From positions 1,860,001 to 1,924,000 of the forward strand of contig OZ250162.1 of assembly GCA_965238025.1 (NCBI GenBank): a DNA stretch of 64,000 nt. The letters are read 5' to 3'. The translations under genes and the position numbers were made by a program. Positions 36,801 to 45,027 of this stretch are shown piece after piece. The DNA is from Pelagihabitans sp965238025 (lineage in GTDB: Bacteria > Bacteroidota > Bacteroidia > Flavobacteriales > Flavobacteriaceae). The notes under the pieces are model-generated. The model made no database searches. It had not been told where the DNA came from and saw only the letters and a list, made by a program, of their open reading frames with translations. Position 1 is the first letter of the stretch; each line of letters opens with the position of its first letter.

Positions 36801-37767
36801 TACACCATCATTAGGGAGCTATAATCGGGATTCCGGGCACTGGGAGATTTTTGAAATGGAACCTTTATCTTCGGCTTCATTGGAAATAGAAGTTAACGTT
36901 GTTGAAGGAGGTACATATAACAACACGGCAGAATTATTGGGTTCTTTTCCCTTGGATAATAATTCAGCGAATGATAGTAGTACCGTAGGCCTGAATATAG
37001 ATCAGCCCGAAGGAATTAATTTGGTTGTCGAGAAGACTGCAAGATTAGGCCCCGATTTACAAAGACTTCAGAATCTTACCGGGTTGATTAATGATTTGGA
37101 AAATGAACTGACGGTAGAATATTTCATTAAGGTAATTAATAAATCGGAAAATGATGCGGTTTCCAACATAAGGGTGACCGATATTTTTTCTAATGATTCA
37201 GGTGTTGAATTTGAGGTTACCGATGTTGTCGTTCCAAATGGAAGCACTTTCAATAGGAGCTCTGGAATCTGGACCATTGATAGCAGCTTGGCAAGGGACG
37301 AAGAAATAGAACTATCTTATACAGTCCTATTCAGGAGTATTGGTATAGTAGTTAATACCGCTGCTATTGTCAGTTCTTCCCCTGGCGAAAGCAATTCTGG
37401 TGATGACGATAGTACGTCTACGGTTACCGTTGAGATTACTTCTAGTAATCCATTGGAGATAGGGATTCTTTTCAATCAGTTTTCGCCAAATGCTGATGGT
37501 ATTAACGATGTGCTGAAAGTCAATCGCCTTCGAAAAAATGATTTAGGGTTGGATGAATTGGTTAATATCAATTATAGTATCGAGATATTTAATAGATACG
37601 GCAGTTTGGTCTATGAGGGGATGAATATTACTCAGGAGCAGGCTTGGGATGGCACATGGGAGGGGAAACAGGCACCCGAAGGCACCTATTTTTATGCGTT
37701 GAATGTTACCATAGAGGGTGAAACGGAAATAAGAACAAGTAAAGGTTGGATACAGCTTATTAGATGA
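33874..37767 (+). CDS. Large surface protein secreted by the type IX system (type B sorting domain)
   Basis: 1297 codons. Signal peptide to about residue 36 (VATVNGQ), two Calx-beta-like domains (~40-150, ~160-275), several Ig/PKD-like segments with paired Cys (~290-725), thrombospondin type 3 calcium-binding repeats rich in D-x-D-x-DG (~732-915), two DUF11 domains (~925-1035, ~1048-1185) and a C-terminal gliding-motility-associated domain (~1197-1297) with FSPNADGINDVLKV and GTYFYALN. The last domain is the type B sorting signal for the type IX secretion system; such proteins usually need a cognate PorP/SprF protein, which is encoded next with a 4-base overlap. Likely a calcium-stabilised adhesin or matrix protein; the ligand is unknown. 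Confidence 0.9.
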   Translation: MNLKKNAYFLRDGNWQLVKYVLLFMLFCAVATVNGQTMSISASDDTGEETIAGAPDNITFTVTNSTGGILVSYEVAYTIAIGAGNAINGDDYSLLSGIVTVPGGGTLQADIVIDITDDDLVEGPEDVTITLDDPVQGSGYFTDPLTNTATGTITDNDVGTFTLEVSDPDAAEENQNRGRFVVRLDLENATGGTISVPYTLTPAATNGADPDDYTTQGQVGVFTFPPGQMARALNIIPVDDNNPEPDETVILTLEDPEPSSALFVLNPDAFEGAVTIVDNDCPAGEDEPDLENNPTDLCDVTGVNLNSFYSTGAPPPSGIQLRWSLNPAPAAADELLSAAIVSNAPADTYYAVFWSIDNSCASPSAGPLVITINQTPNVGTAVQGLFSCTVATNGATTFDLDDGLIGADAGGSWALISAPTGADPVTIDPENMVDFEDNVSGNYEFRYTLIAEGGCEDATADIIIAVSDCDPCIAGNQAPILNPDAPTVFCDVIDANLGDYSDSQAPQGTTFTWSIDGSDLTNTSAHLSNLQVDQGGTYYGFFYDAANDCASPALEVQLTQNTTPIITDSSGDTRCGPGSVTLTATATGNPTFNWYISEAGGVIIGIGESFTPNITETTIFYLEATENGCVTSPRIPVTATVNIQPSAGTPVTNPSSCNDPTFGVTTVDLDDLLANEDAGSWSFTSGPLEVPRTNENVVDFNGQPEGVYVYTFTTTGAQAPCVDESVSVSISVSSCDTDDDGDGLLGGEEAALGTDPSNPDSDGDGIDDGVEVGNDTNNPIDTDGDGTIDALDSNILDEDNDGVVDQLDIADTDPCIPSNTNSNCDTDGDGLSDGVEIGNDPDNPIDTDGDGDPDFIESNITDDDGDGFFNHEDEAEMNPCIPDNTNSLCDTDGDGITDGDEIANDTDPLDPCDPNLTPDCNPDPIDLEIVKTVDNENATIGQSVVFTIVVNNLSNSKVNSITIGDLLESGFEYISDTPSLGSYNRDSGHWEIFEMEPLSSASLEIEVNVVEGGTYNNTAELLGSFPLDNNSANDSSTVGLNIDQPEGINLVVEKTARLGPDLQRLQNLTGLINDLENELTVEYFIKVINKSENDAVSNIRVTDIFSNDSGVEFEVTDVVVPNGSTFNRSSGIWTIDSSLARDEEIELSYTVLFRSIGIVVNTAAIVSSSPGESNSGDDDSTSTVTVEITSSNPLEIGILFNQFSPNADGINDVLKVNRLRKNDLGLDELVNINYSIEIFNRYGSLVYEGMNITQEQAWDGTWEGKQAPEGTYFYALNVTIEGETEIRTSKGWIQLIR

Positions 37768-38765
37768 AAAAAATAATGCAAGACCCCAAGAGTATGTTTT
37801 ATGGTCATCGAGCGCTGTTGCTATTTGCGCTTTTCTTAGGATGTATGGGTACTGTTCAGGCTCAAAAAGAACCGCAATACACCCAGTACATGTACAACAT
37901 TGGGAGTTTTAATCCGGCCTATGTGGGAACTACAGAAACGCCGGAAATTACCACGATGTACAGAAAGCAATGGTTAGACCTTCCTGGGGCACCGCAAACC
38001 TTGCGTTTAGGCGCTAACATTCCTTTGTCGAATGATAAGATGGGTATTGGCTTTAATGTAATCAATGATCAATTGGGCCCAATGAGTAACACCTTTTTTG
38101 ATGTGGCCTATAGTTACCAACTAAATTTAAGCGAGAGCACAAAGTTATCTTTTGGTTTGGATGTAGGAGGGTCGCTGTTAAATGTTGATTTCTCAAAAGG
38201 TACTTTCGAGAACCCGGGGGAACCGATCTTGAATCAGGAAAATGTAAATGAATTCTATTTGACTATAGGAGCTGGAATGTTCTTATATGATGACAACTGG
38301 TATTTAGGCGCCTCTATACCCAATTTCCTTTCCGATGACACCTACAACCAGGAAATAGCAACGGTAATTGAAGATAGGATACAGTTTAACTTTATTGGGG
38401 GATATGTTTTTGACATCTCCGCAAACACCAAACTGAAGCCGGCATTCCTAATAAATTATTTAGACGGTTCTCCGGTGAACATCAATGTTTCAGCAAACTT
38501 TTTGTTTAACGAAAAGTTCGTTTTAGGGGCATCGTATCGTTTTGATAATGCCGTAAGCGCCTTGGCAGGTTTCCAAATATCGGATCCAATCTATTTCGGG
38601 GTATCATATGATTATAGCACTAATGGGTTGGGGGAGTACAATAATGGTACGCCAGAAGCCATACTCCGTTTTTCACTTGGGAAGTCTAGCGGCAGGGATA
38701 AGAGTGGTAAGACAAACAATAGTAAAGGAAAGCCAAAACAAATAGACACACCGAGGTTTTTCTAA
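37764..38765 (+). CDS. PorP/SprF family outer-membrane protein (partner of the surface protein)
   Basis: 333 codons; the ATG overlaps the previous stop by 4 bases. Signal peptide with an extended basic N-terminus (cleavage near VQAQ, residue ~34), then the PorP/SprF barrel starting QYTQYMYNIGSFNPAYVGTTETPEITTMYRKQWLDLPGAPQT, the family's most conserved block. In Flavobacterium SprF is required for secretion of the type B adhesin SprB, so this protein most likely exports or anchors the preceding surface protein. The OmpA-family gene follows after 13 bases. A basic, Ser/Lys-rich tail (~residue 310 onward) is unusual. Confidence 0.93.
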   Translation: MKKIMQDPKSMFYGHRALLLFALFLGCMGTVQAQKEPQYTQYMYNIGSFNPAYVGTTETPEITTMYRKQWLDLPGAPQTLRLGANIPLSNDKMGIGFNVINDQLGPMSNTFFDVAYSYQLNLSESTKLSFGLDVGGSLLNVDFSKGTFENPGEPILNQENVNEFYLTIGAGMFLYDDNWYLGASIPNFLSDDTYNQEIATVIEDRIQFNFIGGYVFDISANTKLKPAFLINYLDGSPVNINVSANFLFNEKFVLGASYRFDNAVSALAGFQISDPIYFGVSYDYSTNGLGEYNNGTPEAILRFSLGKSSGRDKSGKTNNSKGKPKQIDTPRFF

Positions 38766-38778
38766 TTAAGAAACAGTT

Positions 38779-40722
38779 ATGCAACTAAGAAATTTCATAT
38801 TCTTTTTCTTTTTGACATCATTCGTTGTCCTTGGTCAGGATTTAAAGGACGATGGGGATAAGTATTTTTACGGATATGCCTATAAAGATGCAATCAAGGC
38901 GTATCAGAAACAGATGCAGAAGGGTGAACCTCTTTCCAATCTTCAATTTCTGAACCTTGCCGATTCCTATTTCAAGACCGGGGATTATCAAAATGCGACT
39001 AAGATTTATTTAGATATAAACAAGAAAGACAGTATTATCTCCGATAATCGTTTCAATAATATGCTTCAGAGCTTGGCAAAAACATCTGAACCAGATCGGG
39101 TAAAAGCATTTCTGAAGTCCAAAAGTACCACCATGGTAAGCGAGCTTTTGGAAAATGCCGCTTTTAACTATGAAATTTTAGAAGGGAATAAGAACGGCGG
39201 TGCTGAATTTTCAATTTTTAATTTGAACACCAACAGCCCACAAGCTGATATTTCCCCGGCATTCTATAAAGATCGCTTATTGTTCAGTACCAGTAGAAAA
39301 AGAAAATCGAAAAAAATATACGGTCCTTCTGGTGAGTCTTATCTGGATGTTTATATAGCTAAAATCGGAAAGGGTGGTATTCTTTTAGGTCAGAACACAT
39401 ATAATCGCATTCCAAAGACCGATTACCATAAATCCACGCCATATTATTCTGAAGGACTCAATAGCATATTTTATGTGCTCTCCAACACTGATGGTCAAGG
39501 CAATCTTGCCTTTGATGATAAGGGTAAAAATGCTTTGGCAATTGGTCTGATTACTGCAAATGGATCCTTTAGATATGTCTTGAAGGATTTGAGCACCTCT
39601 TTCTACTATCCTTTTTATGACGATGCTTCCGGTAAACTATATTTTGCGGCCAATTTTGGGGATGGCTACGGAGGTACGGATATTTATTATGTGCATACCA
39701 ATAATACACAGGTAATGTCTCAACCTATAAACCTTGGCCCTAGAATTAATACCTCTGGTAATGAAATAGCCCCTTATATTTACGACAATAGCCTTTATTT
39801 CTCCTCCGATATTTTTTATGGATTAGGAGGAATGGACATTTATAGGAGCAATATCCAATCCAGTGATAGCTATAGTATTCCTGTGAATCTTGGGAAAGGA
39901 ATCAATTCAGAATCAGACGATTTTGGTTTGATTATTGGCCCAAATACTTCAGGAGAAGGCCTTATGGGTTATTTTTCTTCCAACAGGTCGGGAGGTGTCG
40001 GCAATGATGATATTTATGGTTTTCTAACTGGGGAAAAACTTGGGCTAAGAACTTTGGTGTTTGATGGGAAAGTAATATCTGCAAAAACTGCTTTAGGGGT
40101 TTCAGACGTTTCTGTTAGGCTCCTTGATGCTGAAGGAAATATAATTAAGGAGACCACAAGTACAAAGGAGGGTACATATCGTATGGAGATTCCTTGGCGG
40201 GAGCAGGTGTCGCTTCAGGCCATAAAACCAAAACATTCCGAATACTTTAAAACCTATACACAGGAGCAATCGCAACCCTCCCAGACCAGTAACTTGAATG
40301 TCGAGATGACATTCTTGAATGATGTTATAGAGGAGAAAGAGAATAAGACAGTATTAAAATTAGATGATTTTTACTTCGAAAACGGGAAAAGTAATATAGC
40401 GCCAGAAATTATCATGCAATTAGCCAAGGTTATTGATGTTGTGGAAAAATTTCCCCAGATGCGCCTTCAAATAGAGACACATACGAGCAGTAAGGGAAGG
40501 GATGATAAGAACATGAAATTATCACAATTACGGTCCGAGGCTATACGTTCTTACCTTTTACAGAACGGGCTATCCCCAGAAAATATTTCCAATTCGATAG
40601 GATATGGAGAGGAGCAGATTTTGAACAATTGTGAAAATGGGGTCTACTGCCTAGACTTTCTACACAAACAAAACGAAAGAACCCTATTCGTACTGCTCAA
40701 TTCAGAAGAGATAAACCGCTAA
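38779..40722 (+). CDS. OmpA-family protein with TPR and PD40 repeats (PorE-like)
   Basis: 647 codons. Signal peptide (1-20), TPR segment (~25-125), WD40-like PD40 beta-propeller repeats (~150-420, with STSRKRKSKK, YFAANFGDGYGGTDIY and YFSSDIFYGLGGMDIY), a carboxypeptidase-regulatory-like domain (~430-515) and a C-terminal OmpA peptidoglycan-binding domain (~530-645) with DDFYFENGKSNI and LSQLRSEAIRSYLL. The layout equals the PorE-type proteins that attach the type IX machinery to peptidoglycan, and it closes the surface protein/PorP/OmpA cassette. Confidence 0.9.
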   Translation: MQLRNFIFFFFLTSFVVLGQDLKDDGDKYFYGYAYKDAIKAYQKQMQKGEPLSNLQFLNLADSYFKTGDYQNATKIYLDINKKDSIISDNRFNNMLQSLAKTSEPDRVKAFLKSKSTTMVSELLENAAFNYEILEGNKNGGAEFSIFNLNTNSPQADISPAFYKDRLLFSTSRKRKSKKIYGPSGESYLDVYIAKIGKGGILLGQNTYNRIPKTDYHKSTPYYSEGLNSIFYVLSNTDGQGNLAFDDKGKNALAIGLITANGSFRYVLKDLSTSFYYPFYDDASGKLYFAANFGDGYGGTDIYYVHTNNTQVMSQPINLGPRINTSGNEIAPYIYDNSLYFSSDIFYGLGGMDIYRSNIQSSDSYSIPVNLGKGINSESDDFGLIIGPNTSGEGLMGYFSSNRSGGVGNDDIYGFLTGEKLGLRTLVFDGKVISAKTALGVSDVSVRLLDAEGNIIKETTSTKEGTYRMEIPWREQVSLQAIKPKHSEYFKTYTQEQSQPSQTSNLNVEMTFLNDVIEEKENKTVLKLDDFYFENGKSNIAPEIIMQLAKVIDVVEKFPQMRLQIETHTSSKGRDDKNMKLSQLRSEAIRSYLLQNGLSPENISNSIGYGEEQILNNCENGVYCLDFLHKQNERTLFVLLNSEEINR

Positions 40723-40751
40723 GTTTTTCAGTGATAGTGACACTGAATATC

Positions 40752-42002
40752 CTAAAAGAGTACCATCCAAAAGTATACAAGGGAAAATAAGGCCAAAAAT
40801 ACAATACCCGAATAAGTCAGGGTTTGCAACCAAGGTTTGGGCCTATGCGCTATAGGCAAATCATCGCTCATTACGTTTTTTAGGTTCATATACCCGATAA
40901 TGGGAGCAACCACAAAAGAGACAAAGGTGGCCAAAGCGACTAGTTGGCCCATGTTGGCACGAAAGGCCGAGACCACAACAAAATTTACAACAGCGAGAAC
41001 GATTATGGCGATTGCAAAATTTACCCGCTTGCGTAATCGCTTTGGTTCGGGATATAGCAGTCCGATAATATCCAAACTTACCCGGGCAACGGCATCATGG
41101 GCTGTCATACAGGTACTGAACATGGTGGCAAAGGCAGAAACCGCGATAAAAATATAGGCCCAAGAACCAATATGGGTAGTAAAGAGATGAACTACCTGAT
41201 CCGCAAAGACTACTGCATTTCCGCTGAGTTCAGTTCCCGTTCCATACAAGGTCATTGATCCAATGATCAAGAAGAAAATTGCTAAGAGCGCTGTCATAAA
41301 ATAACCTGTGTTGAACTCCTGCAAAGCCTGTTTTAAGGAAGGTTTATCCTCGGCTTTTTTCCATTTTTCTATACTCCAAAGGCTTACCCAACTCGATGCT
41401 TCTACCGTAGTGGGCATCCATCCCATTAATCCAATTAAAAAAAGAACGCCCACCTCATTAAAAATGGGAAGAGGCGTAAAATTATCGACGACTTCTACCT
41501 GACCTCGGGACACAACTAAAATCGTGGTGACCAACAGCGCGATAAATAAAATCGAGATGACGAGTTTAAGTGAGTTTTCCAAGAATTTATAACGTCCTAC
41601 AATCAATAAAAAACTTATAAAAACAAATAGCCCTAAGGCCACCATACTTATAGCTGCATTTACTTTAAACAAATTAATGAACAATCCTGCTGTTACCGTA
41701 TACAAGGCCGCTAGAATAGTAAAGGTGCTGACCAAGGTAATAGCCGTATAAAACCATAAGTAACCCCTACCTCGATTCAAATACCCTTCTATTAATGTTT
41801 TGTCCGTTAGATGTGTGTATCGAACGCCGAACTCAAAAAACGGATACTTGAAGACATTTGCTAATATAATAGGAATGATCATTAGCCAACCATATTGTGC
41901 ACCCGCTTTAGTAGAAAGCACTAAGTGCGAGGTCCCGATAGCCATACTGGCAAAAAGCAGTCCTGGGCCTAAATTTTTGACAAGGGTTTTTATTTTAGAC
42001 AT
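40752..42002 (-). CDS. Nramp-family transporter lacking the canonical metal-site motifs
   Basis: 416 codons with about eleven hydrophobic helices and the family's N-terminal LGPGLLFASM. In true Nramp metal carriers helix 1 has Asp-Pro-Gly-Asn and helix 6 has Met-Pro-His. Here the aligned helix-1 residues read Gly23-Thr-Ser-His26, and helix 6 reads WMPTTVEASSW, so the metal ligands Asp and Asn are absent although Met-Pro remains. It therefore may not carry manganese or iron. It is the last gene on the minus strand after the SanA-like gene (39 bases apart). A relation to the homogentisate operon upstream is possible only by proximity. Confidence 0.8.
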   Translation of the reverse strand: MSKIKTLVKNLGPGLLFASMAIGTSHLVLSTKAGAQYGWLMIIPIILANVFKYPFFEFGVRYTHLTDKTLIEGYLNRGRGYLWFYTAITLVSTFTILAALYTVTAGLFINLFKVNAAISMVALGLFVFISFLLIVGRYKFLENSLKLVISILFIALLVTTILVVSRGQVEVVDNFTPLPIFNEVGVLFLIGLMGWMPTTVEASSWVSLWSIEKWKKAEDKPSLKQALQEFNTGYFMTALLAIFFLIIGSMTLYGTGTELSGNAVVFADQVVHLFTTHIGSWAYIFIAVSAFATMFSTCMTAHDAVARVSLDIIGLLYPEPKRLRKRVNFAIAIIVLAVVNFVVVSAFRANMGQLVALATFVSFVVAPIIGYMNLKNVMSDDLPIAHRPKPWLQTLTYSGIVFLALFSLVYFWMVLF

Positions 42003-42041
42003 GCTGGTAGTTGTCGTGGTCCCTAAAAATAGGCAAATCCT

Positions 42042-42677
42042 TTATTTGATTTCGACTTTATCGCCGTAGAATTTTGGCTCCGTATTGAATAGCAGGTCAA
42101 GAAATACCTTTACGCGCGCAAAGTACTCCCTAAATTGTACTTTTAAACCGTATTTAGCGGGAACATCTTTGGCATTATAACCTATGGCGGTCAGACCCTT
42201 TCGTTCGGCAATATAGACGGCCCTTTCGTTATGAAACTTTTGCGAGATGACGGTAACACTATCCAGTCCAAAAATTTCCTTGGCTCTTACCATGGAATCC
42301 AAGGTGCGAAAACCCGCATAGTCCAAAAATATTTTACCTTCTGGAATCCCTCTTTCTACTAAGTCATTTTTAATGGTAGTGGGCTCGTTATAGTATTTGG
42401 TGCCATTGTCACCACTGACCAAGATGAATTCTATTTTATTACTTTCATAGAGTTGTACAGCTGCGTTAATTCGAAAAGTATAATAGGGATTAGCACCACC
42501 GGATGCCAAGCGATTTGAGGTGCCCAGTATTAAACCAACCCTATTCTCGGGTACATCGTTGATGTTAGTGAAGGTTTTTCCTTCGGCAGAGCTATCTATG
42601 ATGAAGTTACTCAGAAGAATGAGCAGTATTGAGGTAATTAGGAATACCCCCAGAAATCTGTAATACTTTTTCTTCAT
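42042..42677 (-). CDS. SanA/YdcF-like DUF218 envelope protein
   Basis: 211 codons with one N-terminal helix (residues ~7-24) and a periplasmic DUF218 (ElyC/SanA/YdcF) domain: VGLILGTSNRLASGGANPYYTFRINAAVQLYES, FILVSGDNG and a conserved EYFARVKVFLDLL near the C-terminus. E. coli SanA is linked to the vancomycin barrier and cell-envelope integrity. The activity is not known. It is 81 bases downstream of scoB and 39 bases before the Nramp-like gene on the same strand. Confidence 0.88.
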   Translation of the reverse strand: MKKKYYRFLGVFLITSILLILLSNFIIDSSAEGKTFTNINDVPENRVGLILGTSNRLASGGANPYYTFRINAAVQLYESNKIEFILVSGDNGTKYYNEPTTIKNDLVERGIPEGKIFLDYAGFRTLDSMVRAKEIFGLDSVTVISQKFHNERAVYIAERKGLTAIGYNAKDVPAKYGLKVQFREYFARVKVFLDLLFNTEPKFYGDKVEIK

Positions 42678-42758
42678 TTAGTGGCAAAAAGTATAAAGGT
42701 ACTCAATTTACAATGATGAATTGGCGGTCTATTCTTTCAATAATTTTTGTGCATAAAA

Positions 42759-43415
42759 TTAAATATCCATTTCAGGAATATCACCTGAAATAATCAGATT
42801 ACCCTCGGTGGCCGCACTGATTTCCTCAATGGTAACGCCGGGCGCCCTTTCCAAGAGTTCAAAGCCGCTAGGGGTAACTTCTAGCACGGCCATATTGGTT
42901 ACGATTTTTTTTACACAACCGACCCCGGTAAGGGGTAGGGAACAGCGTTTTAGTAGTTTTGATTTTCCTGCGCGGTTGGTATGCATCATTGCTACAATAA
43001 TATTGTCTGCACTTGCGACCAAATCCATAGCACCTCCCATTCCTTTGACCATTTTACCAGGAATTTTCCAGTTGGCGATATCCCCATTTTCAGCAACCTC
43101 CATAGCACCCAAAATGGTCAATTGCACATGCTTCCCCCGTATCATCGAAAAACTCATGGCGGAATCAAAAAATGATGCTCCCGGTAAGGTGGTAATCGTT
43201 TGCTTTCCTGCGTTAATAACATCGGCATCTTCCTCCCCTTCAAAAGGAAAGGGACCCATTCCCAATACGCCATTTTCGCTTTGGAATTCAACATCTATGT
43301 CTTCTCGGACATAGTTGGCGACCAAAGTAGGAATACCAATGCCTAGGTTCACATAGTAGCCGTCTTTCACTTCTTTTGCGATACGTTTCGCAATACCAAT
43401 TTTGTCTAGTGCCAT
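42759..43415 (-). CDS. scoB: 3-oxoacid CoA-transferase subunit B
   Basis: 218 codons. Together with the A subunit it transfers CoA from succinyl-CoA to acetoacetate, making acetoacetyl-CoA. The catalytic Glu47 is in SENGVLGMGP; NLGIGIPTLV and the C-terminal GVTIEEISAATEG are family signatures. It starts one base after the scoA stop. In this operon it converts acetoacetate released by fumarylacetoacetase, joining tyrosine/phenylalanine breakdown to central metabolism. Confidence 0.94.
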   Translation of the reverse strand: MALDKIGIAKRIAKEVKDGYYVNLGIGIPTLVANYVREDIDVEFQSENGVLGMGPFPFEGEEDADVINAGKQTITTLPGASFFDSAMSFSMIRGKHVQLTILGAMEVAENGDIANWKIPGKMVKGMGGAMDLVASADNIIVAMMHTNRAGKSKLLKRCSLPLTGVGCVKKIVTNMAVLEVTPSGFELLERAPGVTIEEISAATEGNLIISGDIPEMDI

Positions 43416-43416
43416 A

Positions 43417-44118
43417 TTATGTTCTTTGTCTTACCGTTCGTTGTTCAATTCTTTTTTCGTATTTCTCGCCTTTAAAAATGCGCTGAACGAAAATCCCGGG
43501 AATGTGTATTTGATTCGGGTCCAAAGTCCCAACTGGAACCAGCTCTTCAACTTCGGCCACGGTTATCTTTGCCGCCCCACACATACAGGGATTAAAATTA
43601 CGTGCTGTTCCCTTGAAAATAAGGTTTCCGGCGGCATCGCCTTTCCATGCTTTAACAAAGGCGAAGTCCGCTTTAAAGGCATACTCCAATACGTACATTT
43701 TTCCATTGAATTCCCTCGTTTCCTTGCCCTCAGCCACCTCTGTGCCATAGCCCGCTGGTGTATAAATAGCGGGAAAGCCAGCTTGCGCGGCACGACAACG
43801 TTCAGCAAGTGTACCTTGTGGAATCAGCTCCACATCTAGTTCGCCGCTTAACATTTGGCGTTCAAATTCATCGTTCTCACCCACGTAGGAGGAAACCATT
43901 TTCTTGATTTGTTTCTTTTGAAGCAGTAGGCCCAGACCAAAATCATCGACCCCCGCGTTGTTGGAGATGCAGGTTACTCCTGTAACTCCCATTTTTACCA
44001 ACGCTGCAATAGCGTTCTCAGGAATACCCGATAAGCCAAAACCGCCCAACATCAGGGTCATATTATTCGATACACCTTTTAGCGCATCTTTTACGTTTGC
44101 TACTTCTTTTCGAATCAT
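43417..44118 (-). CDS. scoA: 3-oxoacid CoA-transferase subunit A
   Basis: 233 codons. N-terminal CoA-binding loop GGFGLSGIPENAIAAL, ISNNAGVDDFGLGLLL and SYVGENDEFERQMLSGELDVELIPQGTLAER are conserved A-subunit blocks. It forms the heteromeric transferase with scoB. It lies 9 bases after the flavin-reductase-like gene, inside the homogentisate operon on the minus strand. Confidence 0.94.
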   Translation of the reverse strand: MIRKEVANVKDALKGVSNNMTLMLGGFGLSGIPENAIAALVKMGVTGVTCISNNAGVDDFGLGLLLQKKQIKKMVSSYVGENDEFERQMLSGELDVELIPQGTLAERCRAAQAGFPAIYTPAGYGTEVAEGKETREFNGKMYVLEYAFKADFAFVKAWKGDAAGNLIFKGTARNFNPCMCGAAKITVAEVEELVPVGTLDPNQIHIPGIFVQRIFKGEKYEKRIEQRTVRQRT

Positions 44119-44127
44119 TTTGTCTAT

Positions 44128-45021
44128 TTAATTTAAACAGAAAAGTATGCTCAAAGCATTTTCTAAATCTTTTTTTTCCAAGGACTCCAATGCGTGATGA
44201 TGTAGTTGCTTCCTTTGCTCTTGCACATCGCTTAATTGCAAAATGGAACTGACCTTTTCTGAATCCCGGTGTTTTTCTATTGATTCAGTTGAGGGCAAGC
44301 TTTCCATATTTCCTAATCTGCCCAAATGATTTCCGCTTAAAACATCACTTTGCAACACGTGCTTGGGTAATTGATCAACTCCAATACCCGTATTGAAAAT
44401 TGGTTTAGGGATTTCAAAGAGCGCATCACCACTTGCTCTACAGTACCAACTTTCACCCATTCGGGCGACCAAATCTAATTTTTGGGTATCCAAATTACCA
44501 GCCTCATTCAAATAGTTGTCCTGAATATGAATGCGTTGGACCCTGGAAACCACTAAATTACCTGCACCACCCTCAGCACCGAGTTCAATAACCTTATCTA
44601 CCGTGCATTCAAATGAAACCGGGGCCTCACCAACCCTTGGAGGTTTTACCACCTCTGAGGGTATTTGGGTAAATCCTGCTTTTTTGAACTCATTGACCCC
44701 AAGACCATATTCGGTACTCGATAATGACATTTGCTCAACAATAGCATAATTTACAATGTTTATCACCACTTCCTGGTGAACCTTTACATTTTCATAAGTA
44801 TGTTTTGTTGTATTGTCCCGGCCACGTCTCGCCGGCGAGAATATCATGATAGGTGGGTTGGCACTAAAAACATTGAAAAAGCTAAACGGACTCAAATTCA
44901 CCCTGCCATCGGCATCCACGGTACTTGCAAGTGCAATAGGGCGCGGTGCCACAGTGGCGAGTAAAATTTTATGCAGCTCTGGGGTAGAAATCGAATTTGG
45001 GTCAATGGTTTTGATTGCCAT
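44128..45021 (-). CDS. Flavin reductase-like domain protein in the homogentisate operon
   Basis: 297 codons. The N-terminal ~195 residues form the FMN-binding split-barrel of the flavin reductase/DIM6-NTAB family (KILLATVAPRPIALASTVDADGRVNLSPFSFFNVFSANPPIMIF). A ~100-residue C-terminal extension ending in a Leu-rich helix is not part of the usual enzyme. It sits 6 bases after fahA and 9 bases before scoA. No flavin-dependent step is known in the homogentisate route, so its task is unknown. Family members reduce free flavin or bind FMN without being reductases. A link to the missing maleylacetoacetate isomerase is only a guess. Confidence 0.85.
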   Translation of the reverse strand: MAIKTIDPNSISTPELHKILLATVAPRPIALASTVDADGRVNLSPFSFFNVFSANPPIMIFSPARRGRDNTTKHTYENVKVHQEVVINIVNYAIVEQMSLSSTEYGLGVNEFKKAGFTQIPSEVVKPPRVGEAPVSFECTVDKVIELGAEGGAGNLVVSRVQRIHIQDNYLNEAGNLDTQKLDLVARMGESWYCRASGDALFEIPKPIFNTGIGVDQLPKHVLQSDVLSGNHLGRLGNMESLPSTESIEKHRDSEKVSSILQLSDVQEQRKQLHHHALESLEKKDLENALSILFCLN

Positions 45022-45027
45022 AACGTA

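Noticed and set aside
40727..40747. TTCAGTG/CACTGAA hairpin between convergent OmpA and Nramp-like genes
   Set aside because: Only 7 paired bases and no T-run on either strand; too weak to call a terminator.
42808..43314. 168-codon plus-strand reading frame across scoB
   Set aside because: Antisense of a well-supported enzyme gene; no start context or domain.
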